DNA of 50,176 nucleotides, from contig JADYZZ010000048.1 in the NCBI GenBank assembly GCA_020852865.1, forward strand, positions 1 to 50,176, written 5' to 3'. Positions 41,116 through 49,078 of the stretch are shown here, piece by piece. This stretch comes from Rubrivivax sp. (lineage in GTDB: Bacteria > Pseudomonadota > Gammaproteobacteria > Burkholderiales > Burkholderiaceae_C). The position numbers and the translations under genes are program-made. How positions within the stretch are numbered: the first letter of the stretch is position 1; every line of letters begins with the position of its first letter. The notes beneath the pieces are model-generated. The model saw only the letters and a program-made list of their open reading frames with translations, ran no database searches and was not told the origin of the DNA.

Positions 41116-41892
41116 TCACAGCCGCCAGATCGCCGTCACCATGCGGCCGGTGACGCCGTCGCGCCGGTGCGAATAGAAGCGTGCGGCATCGGCATAGGTG
41201 CAGGCACCGCTGGCATGCACCGCGCCCACGCCGGCGGCGCGCAGCCGCGCGGCCGCCAGACCCGGCAGGTCGGCCAGCCAGCGTGCGCTGCCGTCGACGC
41301 GCGGTGCGAAGGCGAAGTGCGGCGCGTCGCGCGCCAGCGGCGCGACGCCGAAGGCCTGCAGCACGTCCGCGCCGACCTCGAAGTGACGCGGCCCGATGCA
41401 GGGCCCGAGCCAGGCATGGCAGTCCTGCGGCACGAGTCCGGCGCCCTGCTCCATTGCGCCCAGCAGCGACTCGACGACGCCGGCGGCCAGCCCGCGCCAG
41501 CCGGCGTGCGCCGCGCCGACGGCGCGGCCGTCGGCGGCGGCCAGCAGCACCGGCATGCAGTCGGCGCCGCCGGCCATGCAGGCGATCCCGCGCTCGGTGG
41601 TCCAGGCGCCGTCGACAGCGCGCGGCGGATGCGCGGGCGTGTGCGCCGTCAGGCGCAGTACGTCGCAGCCGTGTGCGTGCCGCAGCCACACCGGGCGCGC
41701 GCCATGCAGGCAGGCGGCAAAGCGGCGCCGGTTCTCCGCCACCGCGTCCGGCGCGTCGCCCACCGAGAGGCCCAGGTTGAGGCTCGCCCAGGGCGCGCCG
41801 CTGACGCCGCCCAGGCGCGTGCTCATCAGCGCACAGACGCCGACCACGGGCCACTCGGGCCGCAGCAGCGGCAGCGGCACCGCTGCGCTCAT
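41116..41892 (-). CDS. PgeF/YfiH laccase-domain protein (purine nucleoside phosphorylase-like)
   Basis: 258 residues. DUF152/YfiH fold with metal-binding residues in HAHGCDVLRL, GGADCMPVLLAA and GAAHAGWRGLAAG, and N-terminal ALMSTRLGGVSGAPWASLNLG. Family members were annotated as polyphenol oxidases; bacterial homologues have shown purine nucleoside phosphorylase/deaminase activity and a link to peptidoglycan proofreading (known for relatives). The ATG overlaps the stop of the maiA-like gene (ATGA), so the two are coupled. phaC is downstream on the same strand. Confidence 0.92.
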   Translation of the reverse strand: MSAAVPLPLLRPEWPVVGVCALMSTRLGGVSGAPWASLNLGLSVGDAPDAVAENRRRFAACLHGARPVWLRHAHGCDVLRLTAHTPAHPPRAVDGAWTTERGIACMAGGADCMPVLLAAADGRAVGAAHAGWRGLAAGVVESLLGAMEQGAGLVPQDCHAWLGPCIGPRHFEVGADVLQAFGVAPLARDAPHFAFAPRVDGSARWLADLPGLAAARLRAAGVGAVHASGACTYADAARFYSHRRDGVTGRMVTAIWRL

Positions 41893-42521
41893 TCGGCGTC
41901 CGGGCAGGCCTCGGGACGCGTGCGCTCGAAGGCGTCGAGCTTCATGCAGGCGTCGAACACGCGCATCACCTGCGGCACATGGTCGGTGCGGCAGGCAAAG
42001 CGCCTGGCGTTGAAGATCTGCGGCACCAGCGCGCAATCGGCCAGCGTCGGCTGCTCGCCGTGGCAGTAGGTCGCGGGTGCGGCGGCAAGCTGGCGTTCGA
42101 GCGCCTCGAGTCCGGTCTCGACCCAATGGCGGTACCAGCGGTCCTTGTCCTCCTCGCCGAGCTTCAGGTCGTGCACGAGGTAGCGCAGCACGCGCAGGTT
42201 GTTCAGCGGGTGGATCTCGCAGGCCACGTCGTACGCCAGCGCGCGCACGCGGGCGCGTCCGGCGGGGTCGCGCGGCAGCAGCGGCGGCTCGGGGTGCGTC
42301 TCGTCGAGGTACTCGATGATGGCCAGCGACTGCCACAGCACCTGGTCGCCGTCGCGCAGCAACGGCACCAGGCGCGCCGCCGACACCGACGCATAGCTCT
42401 CGCCGAACTGCTCGTTGCGGCCCAGGTGCACGGCGCGGTATTCGCAGTCGAGCCCCTTGAGCGCGAGCGCGATGCGCACGCGGTACGAGGCCGAGCTGCG
42501 CCAGTAGTTGTAGAGCTGCAT
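41889..42521 (-). CDS. maiA: maleylacetoacetate isomerase (zeta-class glutathione transferase)
   Basis: Isomerises maleylacetoacetate or maleylpyruvate using glutathione in tyrosine/gentisate breakdown. 210 residues. Zeta-class signature SSASYRVRIALALKG near residue 9, LWQSLAIIEYLDE near residue 62 (glutathione site) and the C-terminal helical domain with CEIHPLNNLRVLRYL. The upstream same-strand FAH-family hydrolase fits the next pathway step, hydrolysis of fumarylacetoacetate or fumarylpyruvate. The gene between isomerase and phaC overlaps this one. Confidence 0.9.
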   Translation of the reverse strand: MQLYNYWRSSASYRVRIALALKGLDCEYRAVHLGRNEQFGESYASVSAARLVPLLRDGDQVLWQSLAIIEYLDETHPEPPLLPRDPAGRARVRALAYDVACEIHPLNNLRVLRYLVHDLKLGEEDKDRWYRHWVETGLEALERQLAAAPATYCHGEQPTLADCALVPQIFNARRFACRTDHVPQVMRVFDACMKLDAFERTRPEACPDAE

Positions 42522-42606
42522 CGGCCTGGCCCCTCACGTCGACGGCGCGCACGACGCCGGTGGATGAATCCGGCCGCAGCGCACGGCCGGGCGCGGCGGC
42601 CGGCGG

Positions 42607-43299
42607 TCAGCGCAGGACCACGCGCAGCGTGCCCAGGCCGGCAACAGCGGCCTCCATCAGGTCGCCGCGCACGACCGCGCCGACGCCGGCCGGCGTGCCG
42701 GTGAAGACGAGGTCGCCCGGCTGCAGCGTCCAGGCGCGCGAGAGCTGCTCGATGATCTCGGCCACGCTCCAGATCAGATCGGCGATGTCGCCCTGCTGCC
42801 GCGGCTGGCCGTTCACCGCGAGCGTGATGGCGCCGCTGCGCAGCGTGCCGCTGACGGCGATCGGCACGATCGGCGAGATCGGCGCCGACTGCTCGAAGGC
42901 CTTGCCGATCTCCCAGGGCCGGCCCAGCTTCTTCATCTCGGCCTGGCGGTCGCGCCGCGTCAGGTCCAGGCCCACGGCATAGCCCCAGACATGGCCCGGC
43001 GCGTCGGCCGCCGCGATGTCGCGCCCGCCCTTGCCCAGCGCCACGACGAGTTCGACCTCGTGGTGCAGATCGGAGGTCAGGCTCGGATAGGCGACGACGC
43101 CGGTCTCGCCGAAGGGCACCGGCACCACGGCGTCGGCCGGCTTGCAGAAGAAGAACGGCGGCTCGCGCCCGGTGAAGCCCATCTCCTGCGCATGCTCGGC
43201 GTAGTTGCGGCCCACGCAGTAGATGCGGTGGACGGGCCAGCTGCCGCCGCCGCGCACCGGCACGCAGGGCAGCGCGGCGGGCGTGATGACATGGGTCAT
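42607..43299 (-). CDS. fumarylacetoacetate hydrolase-family protein (fumarylpyruvate hydrolase-like)
   Basis: 230 residues, the short FAH type without an N-terminal SH3-like domain. Motifs: [44 protein letters not shown] (metal-binding Glu residues), [14 protein letters not shown] and [12 protein letters not shown]. With the maleylacetoacetate/maleylpyruvate isomerase downstream it suggests the end of the gentisate or homogentisate route; the length favours fumarylpyruvate hydrolase. GGAG precedes the ATG. Divergent from the Nudix gene. Confidence 0.9.
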   Translation of the reverse strand: MTHVITPAALPCVPVRGGGSWPVHRIYCVGRNYAEHAQEMGFTGREPPFFFCKPADAVVPVPFGETGVVAYPSLTSDLHHEVELVVALGKGGRDIAAADAPGHVWGYAVGLDLTRRDRQAEMKKLGRPWEIGKAFEQSAPISPIVPIAVSGTLRSGAITLAVNGQPRQQGDIADLIWSVAEIIEQLSRAWTLQPGDLVFTGTPAGVGAVVRGDLMEAAVAGLGTLRVVLR

Positions 43300-43376
43300 G
43301 AATCGTGCTCCACAGGGGCGACGATGATGCCACGCTGCTGCCTGCCGCGTGCCGGGGCCGCGCCAGCGCCGGCCGC

Positions 43377-43382
43377 TACACT
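43377..43382 (+). promoter_or_regulatory. -10-like TACACT, leaderless Nudix promoter
   Basis: TACACT ends 6 nt before the ATG at 43389 and no Shine-Dalgarno sequence is present, so the mRNA is probably leaderless. Confidence 0.5.
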
Positions 43383-43388
43383 GAACCG

Positions 43389-43934
43389 ATGCTCGCGAGC
43401 CGCCGCATCCGCCATTGCCGCGTCTGCGGCGCGCGCGTCGAATACCGCGTCCCGGCCGGCGACAACCGCGAGCGCGCGGTGTGCACGGCCTGCGGCGAGA
43501 TCCACTACGAGAACCCGATCAACGTCGTCGGCACGGTGCCGGTGTGGGGCGAGCAGGTGCTGCTGTGCCGCCGCAACATCGAGCCGCGCCTGGGCCTGTG
43601 GACGCTGCCGGCGGGCTTTCTCGAGATCGGCGAGAGCACCGCCGCCGGCGCGCTGCGCGAGACCGACGAGGAAGCCGGCGCGCATGTCGAGCTCGGCGCG
43701 CTGTTCACCGTGCTCAACGTCGTGCGCGTGGCGCAGGTGCATTTCTTCTACCTCGCCCGCATGCTCGACACGCAGCTCGCGCCCGGCCCCGAGACGATCG
43801 AGGCCAGGTTGTTCCGCGAGGACGATCTGCCCTGGGACCGGATCGCCTTTCGCACCGTGCGCCAGACGCTCGAACATTTCTTCGCCGACCGCCGCGCGGG
43901 CCGCTTCGATCTGCACGTCGGCGACATCGGCTGA
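43389..43934 (+). CDS. Nudix hydrolase with N-terminal zinc ribbon
   Basis: 181 residues. A four-Cys zinc ribbon (CRVCGA ... CTACGE, residues 10-36) precedes a Nudix domain; the Nudix box [22 protein letters not shown] is complete (about residues 76-98), including the REXXEE metal-binding core. The layout resembles the C-terminal part of NADH pyrophosphatase NudC but it lacks the NudC N-terminal domain, so the substrate (an ADP-sugar, NAD or another nucleoside diphosphate derivative) is open. Converges on rsmB across a 28-bp tandem repeat. Confidence 0.9.
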   Translation: MLASRRIRHCRVCGARVEYRVPAGDNRERAVCTACGEIHYENPINVVGTVPVWGEQVLLCRRNIEPRLGLWTLPAGFLEIGESTAAGALRETDEEAGAHVELGALFTVLNVVRVAQVHFFYLARMLDTQLAPGPETIEARLFREDDLPWDRIAFRTVRQTLEHFFADRRAGRFDLHVGDIG

Positions 43935-44021
43935 GCGCGCGAAGACAGCGAGCGCGCGCTGGCGCGACCGCCTCGGCGCGCGTTGTGCGCTGCTGCCCGG
44001 GGCCGCGCGGCCGCGGCGCAG

Positions 44022-44133
44022 CACGGGTCACGTCAGCGCCCGCGCCAAACACGGGCTGCGTCAGCGCCCGCGCCACACCCCGGGCCGCGTCAGCGCCGGC
44101 TCGAGATGCAGGAAGCGTCAGCGCCTGCGCCAG
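44022..44133. repeat. 28-bp imperfect tandem repeat reaching the rsmB stop codon
   Basis: Four consecutive 28-base units at 44022, 44050, 44078 and 44106, each containing CGTCAGCGC followed by a C/G-rich half. The last unit includes the rsmB TGA and final Arg codons, so the array appears to be copies of the rsmB 3' end extending into the convergent gap. Confidence 0.8.
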
Positions 44134-45383
44134 GCGCAGGCAAAGAAGCCGTCGGTGCCGTGCCGGTGCGGCCCGAGCCGCAGCGCGTCGCCTTCGGCCA
44201 GCTCGTCGGCGCGCGCGACGCCGGCCGCCTCGAGGAGCGGCGCCACCGGCAGGCGCTCGAACGCACCCTCGGCCTGCGCCTCGAAGGCGCCGGCCACCGC
44301 CTCGTTCTCGGCCTCGAGCAGGCTGCAGGTGGCATAGACGAGCCGGCCGCCGGGCGCGAGCAGGCGCGCGGCGGCGGCCAGGATCGCCTGCTGCTTGACC
44401 CGCAGTTCGGCCACCGCCTGCGGCGACTGGCGCCACTTGAGATCGGGGTTGCGGCGCAGCGTGCCCAGGCCCGAGCAGGGCGCGTCGACGAGCACGCGCT
44501 GGATCTTGCCGGCCAACCGCCGCACGCGCTCGTCGCGCTCGTGCGCGATCTGCACCGGATGCACGTTGGCCAGCCCGCTGCGCGCCAGCCGCGGCTTGAA
44601 GGCAGCCAGGCGATGGCCCGAGACGTCGAAGGCGTACAGGCGCCCGGTGTTGCGCATCGCGGCGCCCAGCGCCAGCGTCTTGCCGCCGGCGCCGGCGCAG
44701 AAGTCGACCACCATCTCGCCGCGCTTGGGGTCGGTGAGCAGCGCCAGCAGCTGGCTGCCTTCGTCCTGCACTTCGATCGCGCCGCCCGTGAACAGCGCCA
44801 GCTTGTGCAGCGCGGGCTTGCCCTGCACGCGCAGGCCCCAGGGCGAGTACGGCGTCGGCTCGGCCGCGACGCCTTCCCCGGCCAGCGCCGCGCAGGCTTC
44901 GTCGCGCCGGGCCTTCAGCGTGTTGACGCGCAGATCGAGCGGCGCCGGCGCGTCGAGCGCGCGCACGAGCGGCCAGAAGTCTTCGCCCCGCTCGGCCTTG
45001 AGCGCACCGGCCAGCCAGTCGGGCAAGTTGTGGCGCAGCTTCTCGGGCAGCGCGTCGCGGTCGACGGCCTGCGCCGCGGCCAGCCATTGCCGCTCGCCCG
45101 CCTGCGTCGCGAGCGCACGCTCGAGGACGGCCGGCTCGCCCTGCCAGCCGAGCAGCGCGAGACGGCGCTCCAGCGCGCCGCCGGCGCCGCGCGCCAGATG
45201 CTCGAACAGCAGCCGCCGGCGCAGCACCGCGTAGGTGGTCTCGGCCAGCGCGTGGCGCTCGCGCGCGCCGAGCGCACGGTGGCTGCGGAAGAAGGCCGAC
45301 ACCACGGCGTCGGCCGGCTGCTCGAAGCGCAGCACGCTGCGCAGCAGCTCGGCCGCCAGCTCGACGAGCGCGTTCGGATGCAT
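44118..45383 (-). CDS. rsmB: 16S rRNA (cytosine-967-C5)-methyltransferase RsmB
   Basis: Methylates C967 of 16S rRNA. 421 residues. N-terminal NusB-like RNA-binding domain (about 1-130), then a SAM methyltransferase: VVDFCAGAGGKTLALG (motif I, near residue 240), LYAFDVSGHRL, and the catalytic cysteines in VLVDAPCSGLGTLRRNP and LVYATCSLLEAEN. The frame stays open far upstream, but MHPNALVELAAELL at 45383 is the natural N-terminus and lies 6 nt after a GATAAT hexamer. purN is upstream on the same strand after 143 bases. Confidence 0.95.
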   Translation of the reverse strand: MHPNALVELAAELLRSVLRFEQPADAVVSAFFRSHRALGARERHALAETTYAVLRRRLLFEHLARGAGGALERRLALLGWQGEPAVLERALATQAGERQWLAAAQAVDRDALPEKLRHNLPDWLAGALKAERGEDFWPLVRALDAPAPLDLRVNTLKARRDEACAALAGEGVAAEPTPYSPWGLRVQGKPALHKLALFTGGAIEVQDEGSQLLALLTDPKRGEMVVDFCAGAGGKTLALGAAMRNTGRLYAFDVSGHRLAAFKPRLARSGLANVHPVQIAHERDERVRRLAGKIQRVLVDAPCSGLGTLRRNPDLKWRQSPQAVAELRVKQQAILAAAARLLAPGGRLVYATCSLLEAENEAVAGAFEAQAEGAFERLPVAPLLEAAGVARADELAEGDALRLGPHRHGTDGFFACAWRRR

Positions 45384-45389
45384 CGCGCG

Positions 45390-45395
45390 ATTATC
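45390..45395 (-). promoter_or_regulatory. -10-like GATAAT, leaderless rsmB promoter
   Basis: GATAAT on the minus strand (five of six consensus bases) ends 6 nt before the rsmB ATG. A GGAGG further upstream is too far from the ATG and lies before the -10, so it would not be in the mRNA. Confidence 0.5.
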
Positions 45396-45526
45396 GATGG
45401 CACCTCCGGCAAGCCGCCTCGTCGCCTCTGCCGCGTCGCCGGCGCCGCGTCGCCGCTGTCCGTGCGGCACTGCCGCTTCGGCGCCGCTCCTTCGCCGCGG
45501 CCGCTTCGACGCCACCCCTTGCGACG

Positions 45527-46153
45527 CTACATCAGCACCTGCGACGCGCCATCGCGCTGGCGCACGAGCGCGCCGTCGCGCTCGAGCCTGTCCTCGACGA
45601 ACCAGCGCACCGCCAGCGGATAGATGATGTGCTCGGTGGCGAGCACGCGCGCGGCCAGGCTGTGTTCGTCGTCGCCGGGGCGCACCGGCACCACGCTCTG
45701 CACGACGATCGGCCCGTGGTCGAGCTCGGCGGTCACGAAGTGCACGCTGGCGCCGACCGCCTTGCAGCCGGCTTCGAGCGCGCGCCGGTGCGTGTGCAGG
45801 CCGGGAAACGCCGGCAGCAGCGAGGGGTGGATGTTGAGCAGCCGGCCTTCGTAGCGGCGCACGAACTCGGGCCCGAGGATGCGCATGAAGCCGGCCAGCA
45901 CGACGAGATCGGGCGCGAAGCGGTCGATCGCCGCGCCCAGCGCGGCGTCGAAGGCGGCGCGCTCGGCGTAGGCGCGGTGGTCGACGACGGCGGTGGCGAT
46001 GCCGCGGGCGCGCGCGAAGTCGAGCCCGGCGGCGTCGGGCCGATTCGCCAGCACCGCAACCACGGCCGCCGCCCAGCCGTCGGCCGCGCAGCGCTCGACG
46101 ATCGCCTGCATGTTGGAGCCGCGGCCCGAGACGAGGATGACGATGCGTTTCAT
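45527..46153 (-). CDS. purN: phosphoribosylglycinamide formyltransferase PurN
   Basis: Transfers a formyl group from 10-formyltetrahydrofolate to GAR in purine synthesis. 208 residues. N-terminal IVILVSGRGSNMQAI, folate/active-site block LAGFMRILGPEFVRRYEGRLLNIHPSLLPAFPG with catalytic Asn/His, and the Asp in VTAELDHGPIVVQ. TACACT lies 10 nt before the ATG, predicting a leader of only a few bases. Divergent from trpS. A second purine gene, purL, is 13 kb away. Confidence 0.96.
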   Translation of the reverse strand: MKRIVILVSGRGSNMQAIVERCAADGWAAAVVAVLANRPDAAGLDFARARGIATAVVDHRAYAERAAFDAALGAAIDRFAPDLVVLAGFMRILGPEFVRRYEGRLLNIHPSLLPAFPGLHTHRRALEAGCKAVGASVHFVTAELDHGPIVVQSVVPVRPGDDEHSLAARVLATEHIIYPLAVRWFVEDRLERDGALVRQRDGASQVLM

Positions 46154-46163
46154 CGCGGCCGGC

Positions 46164-46169
46164 AGTGTA
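46164..46169 (-). promoter_or_regulatory. -10-like TACACT for purN
   Basis: TACACT on the minus strand ends 10 nt before the purN ATG, which would leave a leader of about 1-4 nt. No Shine-Dalgarno sequence is visible. Confidence 0.4.
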
Positions 46170-46201
46170 GGCGCTCGGCCTGCGCCGGCTCTGGCCTGCG
46201 C

Positions 46202-46231
46202 GCACTCGCGTGCACTCGCGTGCACCCGCGC
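46202..46231. repeat. 10-bp tandem repeat in the purN-trpS gap
   Basis: GCACTCGCGT twice, then the variant GCACCCGCGC. The remaining gap (46154-46352) is GC-rich with no gene. Confidence 0.6.
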
Positions 46232-46310
46232 GCGCTCGGCCCGCGCGCAGCCGGGCCGCGCCGGCCTGGCCCGTGCGCGGCCGGCCGGCCTGCGGCGCGA
46301 CGGCACGCTC

Positions 46311-46319
46311 TGCGAGAAT
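46311..46319 (+). promoter_or_regulatory. extended -10 (TGC GAGAAT) for trpS
   Basis: TGC followed by GAGAAT, 33 nt before the trpS ATG, predicting a leader of about 27 nt without an obvious Shine-Dalgarno sequence. Confidence 0.45.
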
Positions 46320-46352
46320 CGGGCCCATTCTTTTCGTCCCGAAGCGTTGCCC

Positions 46353-47561
46353 ATGCGATCGCGAGTCCTCTCCGGCATGCGCCCCACCGGCAGCATGCAC
46401 CTCGGCCATTACCACGGCGCGCTGAAGAACTGGGTGCGCCTGCAGCACGAGCACGAGTGCTTCTTCTTCGTCGCCGACTGGCATGCGCTCACCACGCACT
46501 ACGAGGAGCGCGAGGTCATCGGCAGCAGCGTCTACGACATGGTCGTCGACTGGCTGGCCGCGGGCCTGGATCCGGAGCAGGCGACGATCTTCGTGCAAAG
46601 CCGCCTGCCCGAGCACGCCGAGCTGTTCACGCTGCTGGCGATGGGCACGCCGCTGGGCTGGCTCGAGCGCGTTCCGACCTACAAGGACCAGATCGACAAG
46701 CTCAAGGACCGCGACCTCGCCACCTACGGCTTCCTCGGCTACCCGCTGCTGCAGGCGGCCGACATCCTGATCTACAAGGCCGACTACGTGCCGGTGGGCG
46801 AAGACCAGGCCAGCCACGTCGAGCTCACGCGCGAAGTGGCGCGCCGCTTCAACAACCTGTACGGTCGCCCGCGCGACTTCGAGCAGCAGGTGGCCGCCGC
46901 ACTGGCCAAGCTCGCCAAGGACGACGCGCGCTACTACGAGCGCCAGCGCAAGGCCTACGGCGAGACCGGCGACGCAGCCGCGCTGGCCAAGGGCGAAGGC
47001 ATCGTGCGCAAGGCCGCGGTCGCGGTGAGCGGCTGGACCAGCGCCGACGGCGAGCTGCTGCACGGCCACCTGAAGGGCAGCGGCAAGACCATCCTCGTCG
47101 AGCCGCAGGCGCTGCACACCGAGGTGGCGCGCTTGCCCGGGCTGGACGGCGCCAAGATGAGCAAGAGCTACGGCAACGCCATCCTGATGCGCGACGAGCC
47201 CGAAGTCGTGACCAGGAAGGTGCGCCACATGGTCACCGACCCGGCGCGCGTGCGCCGCACCGACCCCGGCAACCCCGAGAAATGCCCGGTCTGGGACTAC
47301 CACAAGATCTACAGCAACGAGGCCACGCGCGCCTGGGTCTGGCAGGGCTGCACCACCGCCGGCATCGGCTGCCTGGAATGCAAGCAGCCGGTGATCGACG
47401 CCATCGTCGCGCAGCAGGCCCCCTGGCGCGAACGCGCCGCCGCGCTGCTGGCCGAGCCGACGAAGCTGCGCACCATCGTCGCCGAAGGCACCGAGCGCGC
47501 GCGTGTCGTGGCGCGCCAGACAATGGGCGAGGTGCGCGCGGCGATGGGGCTCGATTACTGA
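46353..47561 (+). CDS. trpS: tryptophanyl-tRNA synthetase
   Basis: Charges tRNA-Trp. 402 residues, class I. HIGH-type motif in TGSMHLGHYHGAL near residue 12, YKDQIDKLKDRDLATYGFLGYPLLQAADIL, VGEDQASHVELTREVARRFN, and KMSKS near residue 268. Between the Rossmann core and KMSKS it carries roughly 70 extra residues (with YYERQRKAYGETGDAAALA and GWTSADGELLHGHLKGSG) compared with the common form of about 334 residues. Two CxxC-like cysteines near the C-terminus (CTTAGIGCLEC) could bind metal. A short hairpin (GCGGCC/GGCCGC) follows the stop. Confidence 0.96.
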   Translation: MRSRVLSGMRPTGSMHLGHYHGALKNWVRLQHEHECFFFVADWHALTTHYEEREVIGSSVYDMVVDWLAAGLDPEQATIFVQSRLPEHAELFTLLAMGTPLGWLERVPTYKDQIDKLKDRDLATYGFLGYPLLQAADILIYKADYVPVGEDQASHVELTREVARRFNNLYGRPRDFEQQVAAALAKLAKDDARYYERQRKAYGETGDAAALAKGEGIVRKAAVAVSGWTSADGELLHGHLKGSGKTILVEPQALHTEVARLPGLDGAKMSKSYGNAILMRDEPEVVTRKVRHMVTDPARVRRTDPGNPEKCPVWDYHKIYSNEATRAWVWQGCTTAGIGCLECKQPVIDAIVAQQAPWRERAAALLAEPTKLRTIVAEGTERARVVARQTMGEVRAAMGLDY

Positions 47562-47576
47562 GCGGCCCGGGGCCGC
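47562..47576 (+). terminator. short hairpin after trpS
   Basis: GCGGCC and GGCCGC with a 3-nt loop, starting at the base after the trpS stop. No T-run. The rest of the gap to 47750 shows no convincing gene. Confidence 0.35.
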
Positions 47577-47750
47577 GCGAACCCGCTGCGCCTCATCCGG
47601 CGCCGCCAGCGTCCACACGCGCTCGAGCGGCATCAGCGCGCGCCGCGCGCGTCCACAACTCCTGGAAATCGAAGCTCGGCGGTCGCTGCCGCGTCCGCTC
47701 GCGCCGCAACCGCAAGCCGTCCCGCGCGTGCAGGAGGCAGGCGCGCCGGA

Positions 47751-48917
47751 TCATGGCGCGGAAAGCTCCTCGCACAAGCCGACGAGGGATACCGCTTCGA
47801 CCGATTCGGCGAGCGGGAAGCGCTCGGTGCCGCCGTACACGACGAGGCGTCGCGCGGGCCGCACGTCATCGCAGGCGAGATGGAAACCCCGCTCGATCTT
47901 CGGCGCCAGCCCGCGCTTGATCTCGATGGCCCAGGGCGCGCGCCGACCGGGAAGCTTCAACAGCAGGTCGATCTCGGCGCCGGCCGCAGTGCGAAAGAAG
48001 TGCGCCTCGGTGCCATTCGGCGCGGCGGCGATCAGCGACTCGACGCCCAGGCCCTCCCAACTCCCGCCGGCCACCGGATGCGCCAGCAGCGCCTCGCGGT
48101 CGCCGACCCCGAGCAGCGCGTGCACCAGGCCGCTGTCGCGAACGTAGACCTTGGGTGACTTGACCAGGCGCTTGCGGACGTTGCCGTGCCACGGCGCCAG
48201 GCGGCGCACCAGCAGCAGGTCCACCAGCAGGTCCAGGTAGGAGGCGACCGTCTTTCCGTCCACGGCCAGCGCCCGTGCGAGCGCCGCCGCGTTGAGCAGG
48301 CCGCCCTGGCTGTGGGCGAGCATCGTCCAGAGGCGGCGCAGGGTTTCCGCGGGAATGCGCGGGCCGAGTTGCGGGATGTCGCGCTCGAGGTAGGTGCGGA
48401 TGAAGTCCACCCGCCAGCGCAGGCTCGCGGCATCGGAATCGGCCAGCAGACTCTCGGGAAATCCGCCGCGCAGCCAGAGCGCGTCGAGGCGCTCGCCTCC
48501 GACCTCGCCGGCATCGAGCGGGGCGAGTTCCAGGTAGCGGATGCGTCCGGCGAGCGACTCGCTCGATTGCTTCAGCAGGTCGATCGAGGCCGAGCCCAGC
48601 ACGAGGAAGCGCCCGGTGCGCTGCCCGCGCCGCCGGCCGGCGTCGATGAGGCCACGCAGGTTGCGGAAGAGTTGCGGCGCACGCTGGATCTCGTCGAGGA
48701 CGACGAGCTTGTCCGCGTGTTGCGCGAGATACAGCTCCGGCTCCGAGAGCTTCGCGCGGTCGGCTTCGGATTCGAGGTCGAGATAGACCGCCGGCCGCCT
48801 CCTGGCCAGCTCGAGCGCCAAGGTGGTCTTGCCGGCCTGGCGCGGCCCGAGCAGCGCCACCGCCGGGGCCTCGTCCAGGGCCGCGGCGAGGGCGGAGACG
48901 AGTCGGCGCGGAATCAT
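47751..48917 (-). CDS. AAA-type ATPase with DUF4143 domain
   Basis: 388 residues from MIPRRLVSAL. N-terminal P-loop: Walker A LLGPRQAGKTTLA near residue 25, Walker B in LVVLDEIQRAPQLFRNLRGLID near residue 73, sensor-like RFLVLGSASIDLL. After GGFPESLLA and FIRTYLERDIPQL (the usual join), a winged-helix segment leads to the DUF4143 nuclease-like domain with AAGAEIDLLLKL and WAIEIKRG. The family is common and scattered in bacteria; its function is not established. An in-frame ATG at 48944 is possible, but CATAAT 7 nt before 48917 favours the shorter form. An inverted repeat overlaps the promoter. Confidence 0.9.
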   Translation of the reverse strand: MIPRRLVSALAAALDEAPAVALLGPRQAGKTTLALELARRRPAVYLDLESEADRAKLSEPELYLAQHADKLVVLDEIQRAPQLFRNLRGLIDAGRRRGQRTGRFLVLGSASIDLLKQSSESLAGRIRYLELAPLDAGEVGGERLDALWLRGGFPESLLADSDAASLRWRVDFIRTYLERDIPQLGPRIPAETLRRLWTMLAHSQGGLLNAAALARALAVDGKTVASYLDLLVDLLLVRRLAPWHGNVRKRLVKSPKVYVRDSGLVHALLGVGDREALLAHPVAGGSWEGLGVESLIAAAPNGTEAHFFRTAAGAEIDLLLKLPGRRAPWAIEIKRGLAPKIERGFHLACDDVRPARRLVVYGGTERFPLAESVEAVSLVGLCEELSAP

Positions 48918-48925
48918 TCGAGCAA

Positions 48926-48946
48926 TTATGGATCTGACATCCATAA
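48926..48946. promoter_or_regulatory. inverted repeat operator over the DUF4143 gene promoter
   Basis: Perfect 8-bp arms TTATGGAT and ATCCATAA separated by CTGAC. On the minus strand it covers most of the spacer between TTGCAT (-35-like) and CATAAT (-10-like, 48925-48930) and overlaps the -10. A repressor site is likely. It stands out as AT-rich. Confidence 0.6.
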
Positions 48947-49078
48947 ATGCAAGGTCGCCGGCAGCAAAGCGGCGCCTCCACGGCATGCATCGAGTTCATT
49001 CACGCCCTGGTTGGGCAGGCCCGGTGATGGATGCACGAACGAGGCGACAACTGCCTCGACGCGCGCCGGCAGCGTGGG

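Noticed and set aside
45384..47633. Upstream extension of the rsmB frame across purN and trpS
   Set aside because: Shadow of purN and antisense to trpS; RsmB starts at 45383.
47593..47775. 60-codon minus-strand ORF after the DUF4143 gene
   Set aside because: Arg-rich, no motif and no conserved feature; a short hydrophobic FDFQELW stretch is not enough to call a gene.
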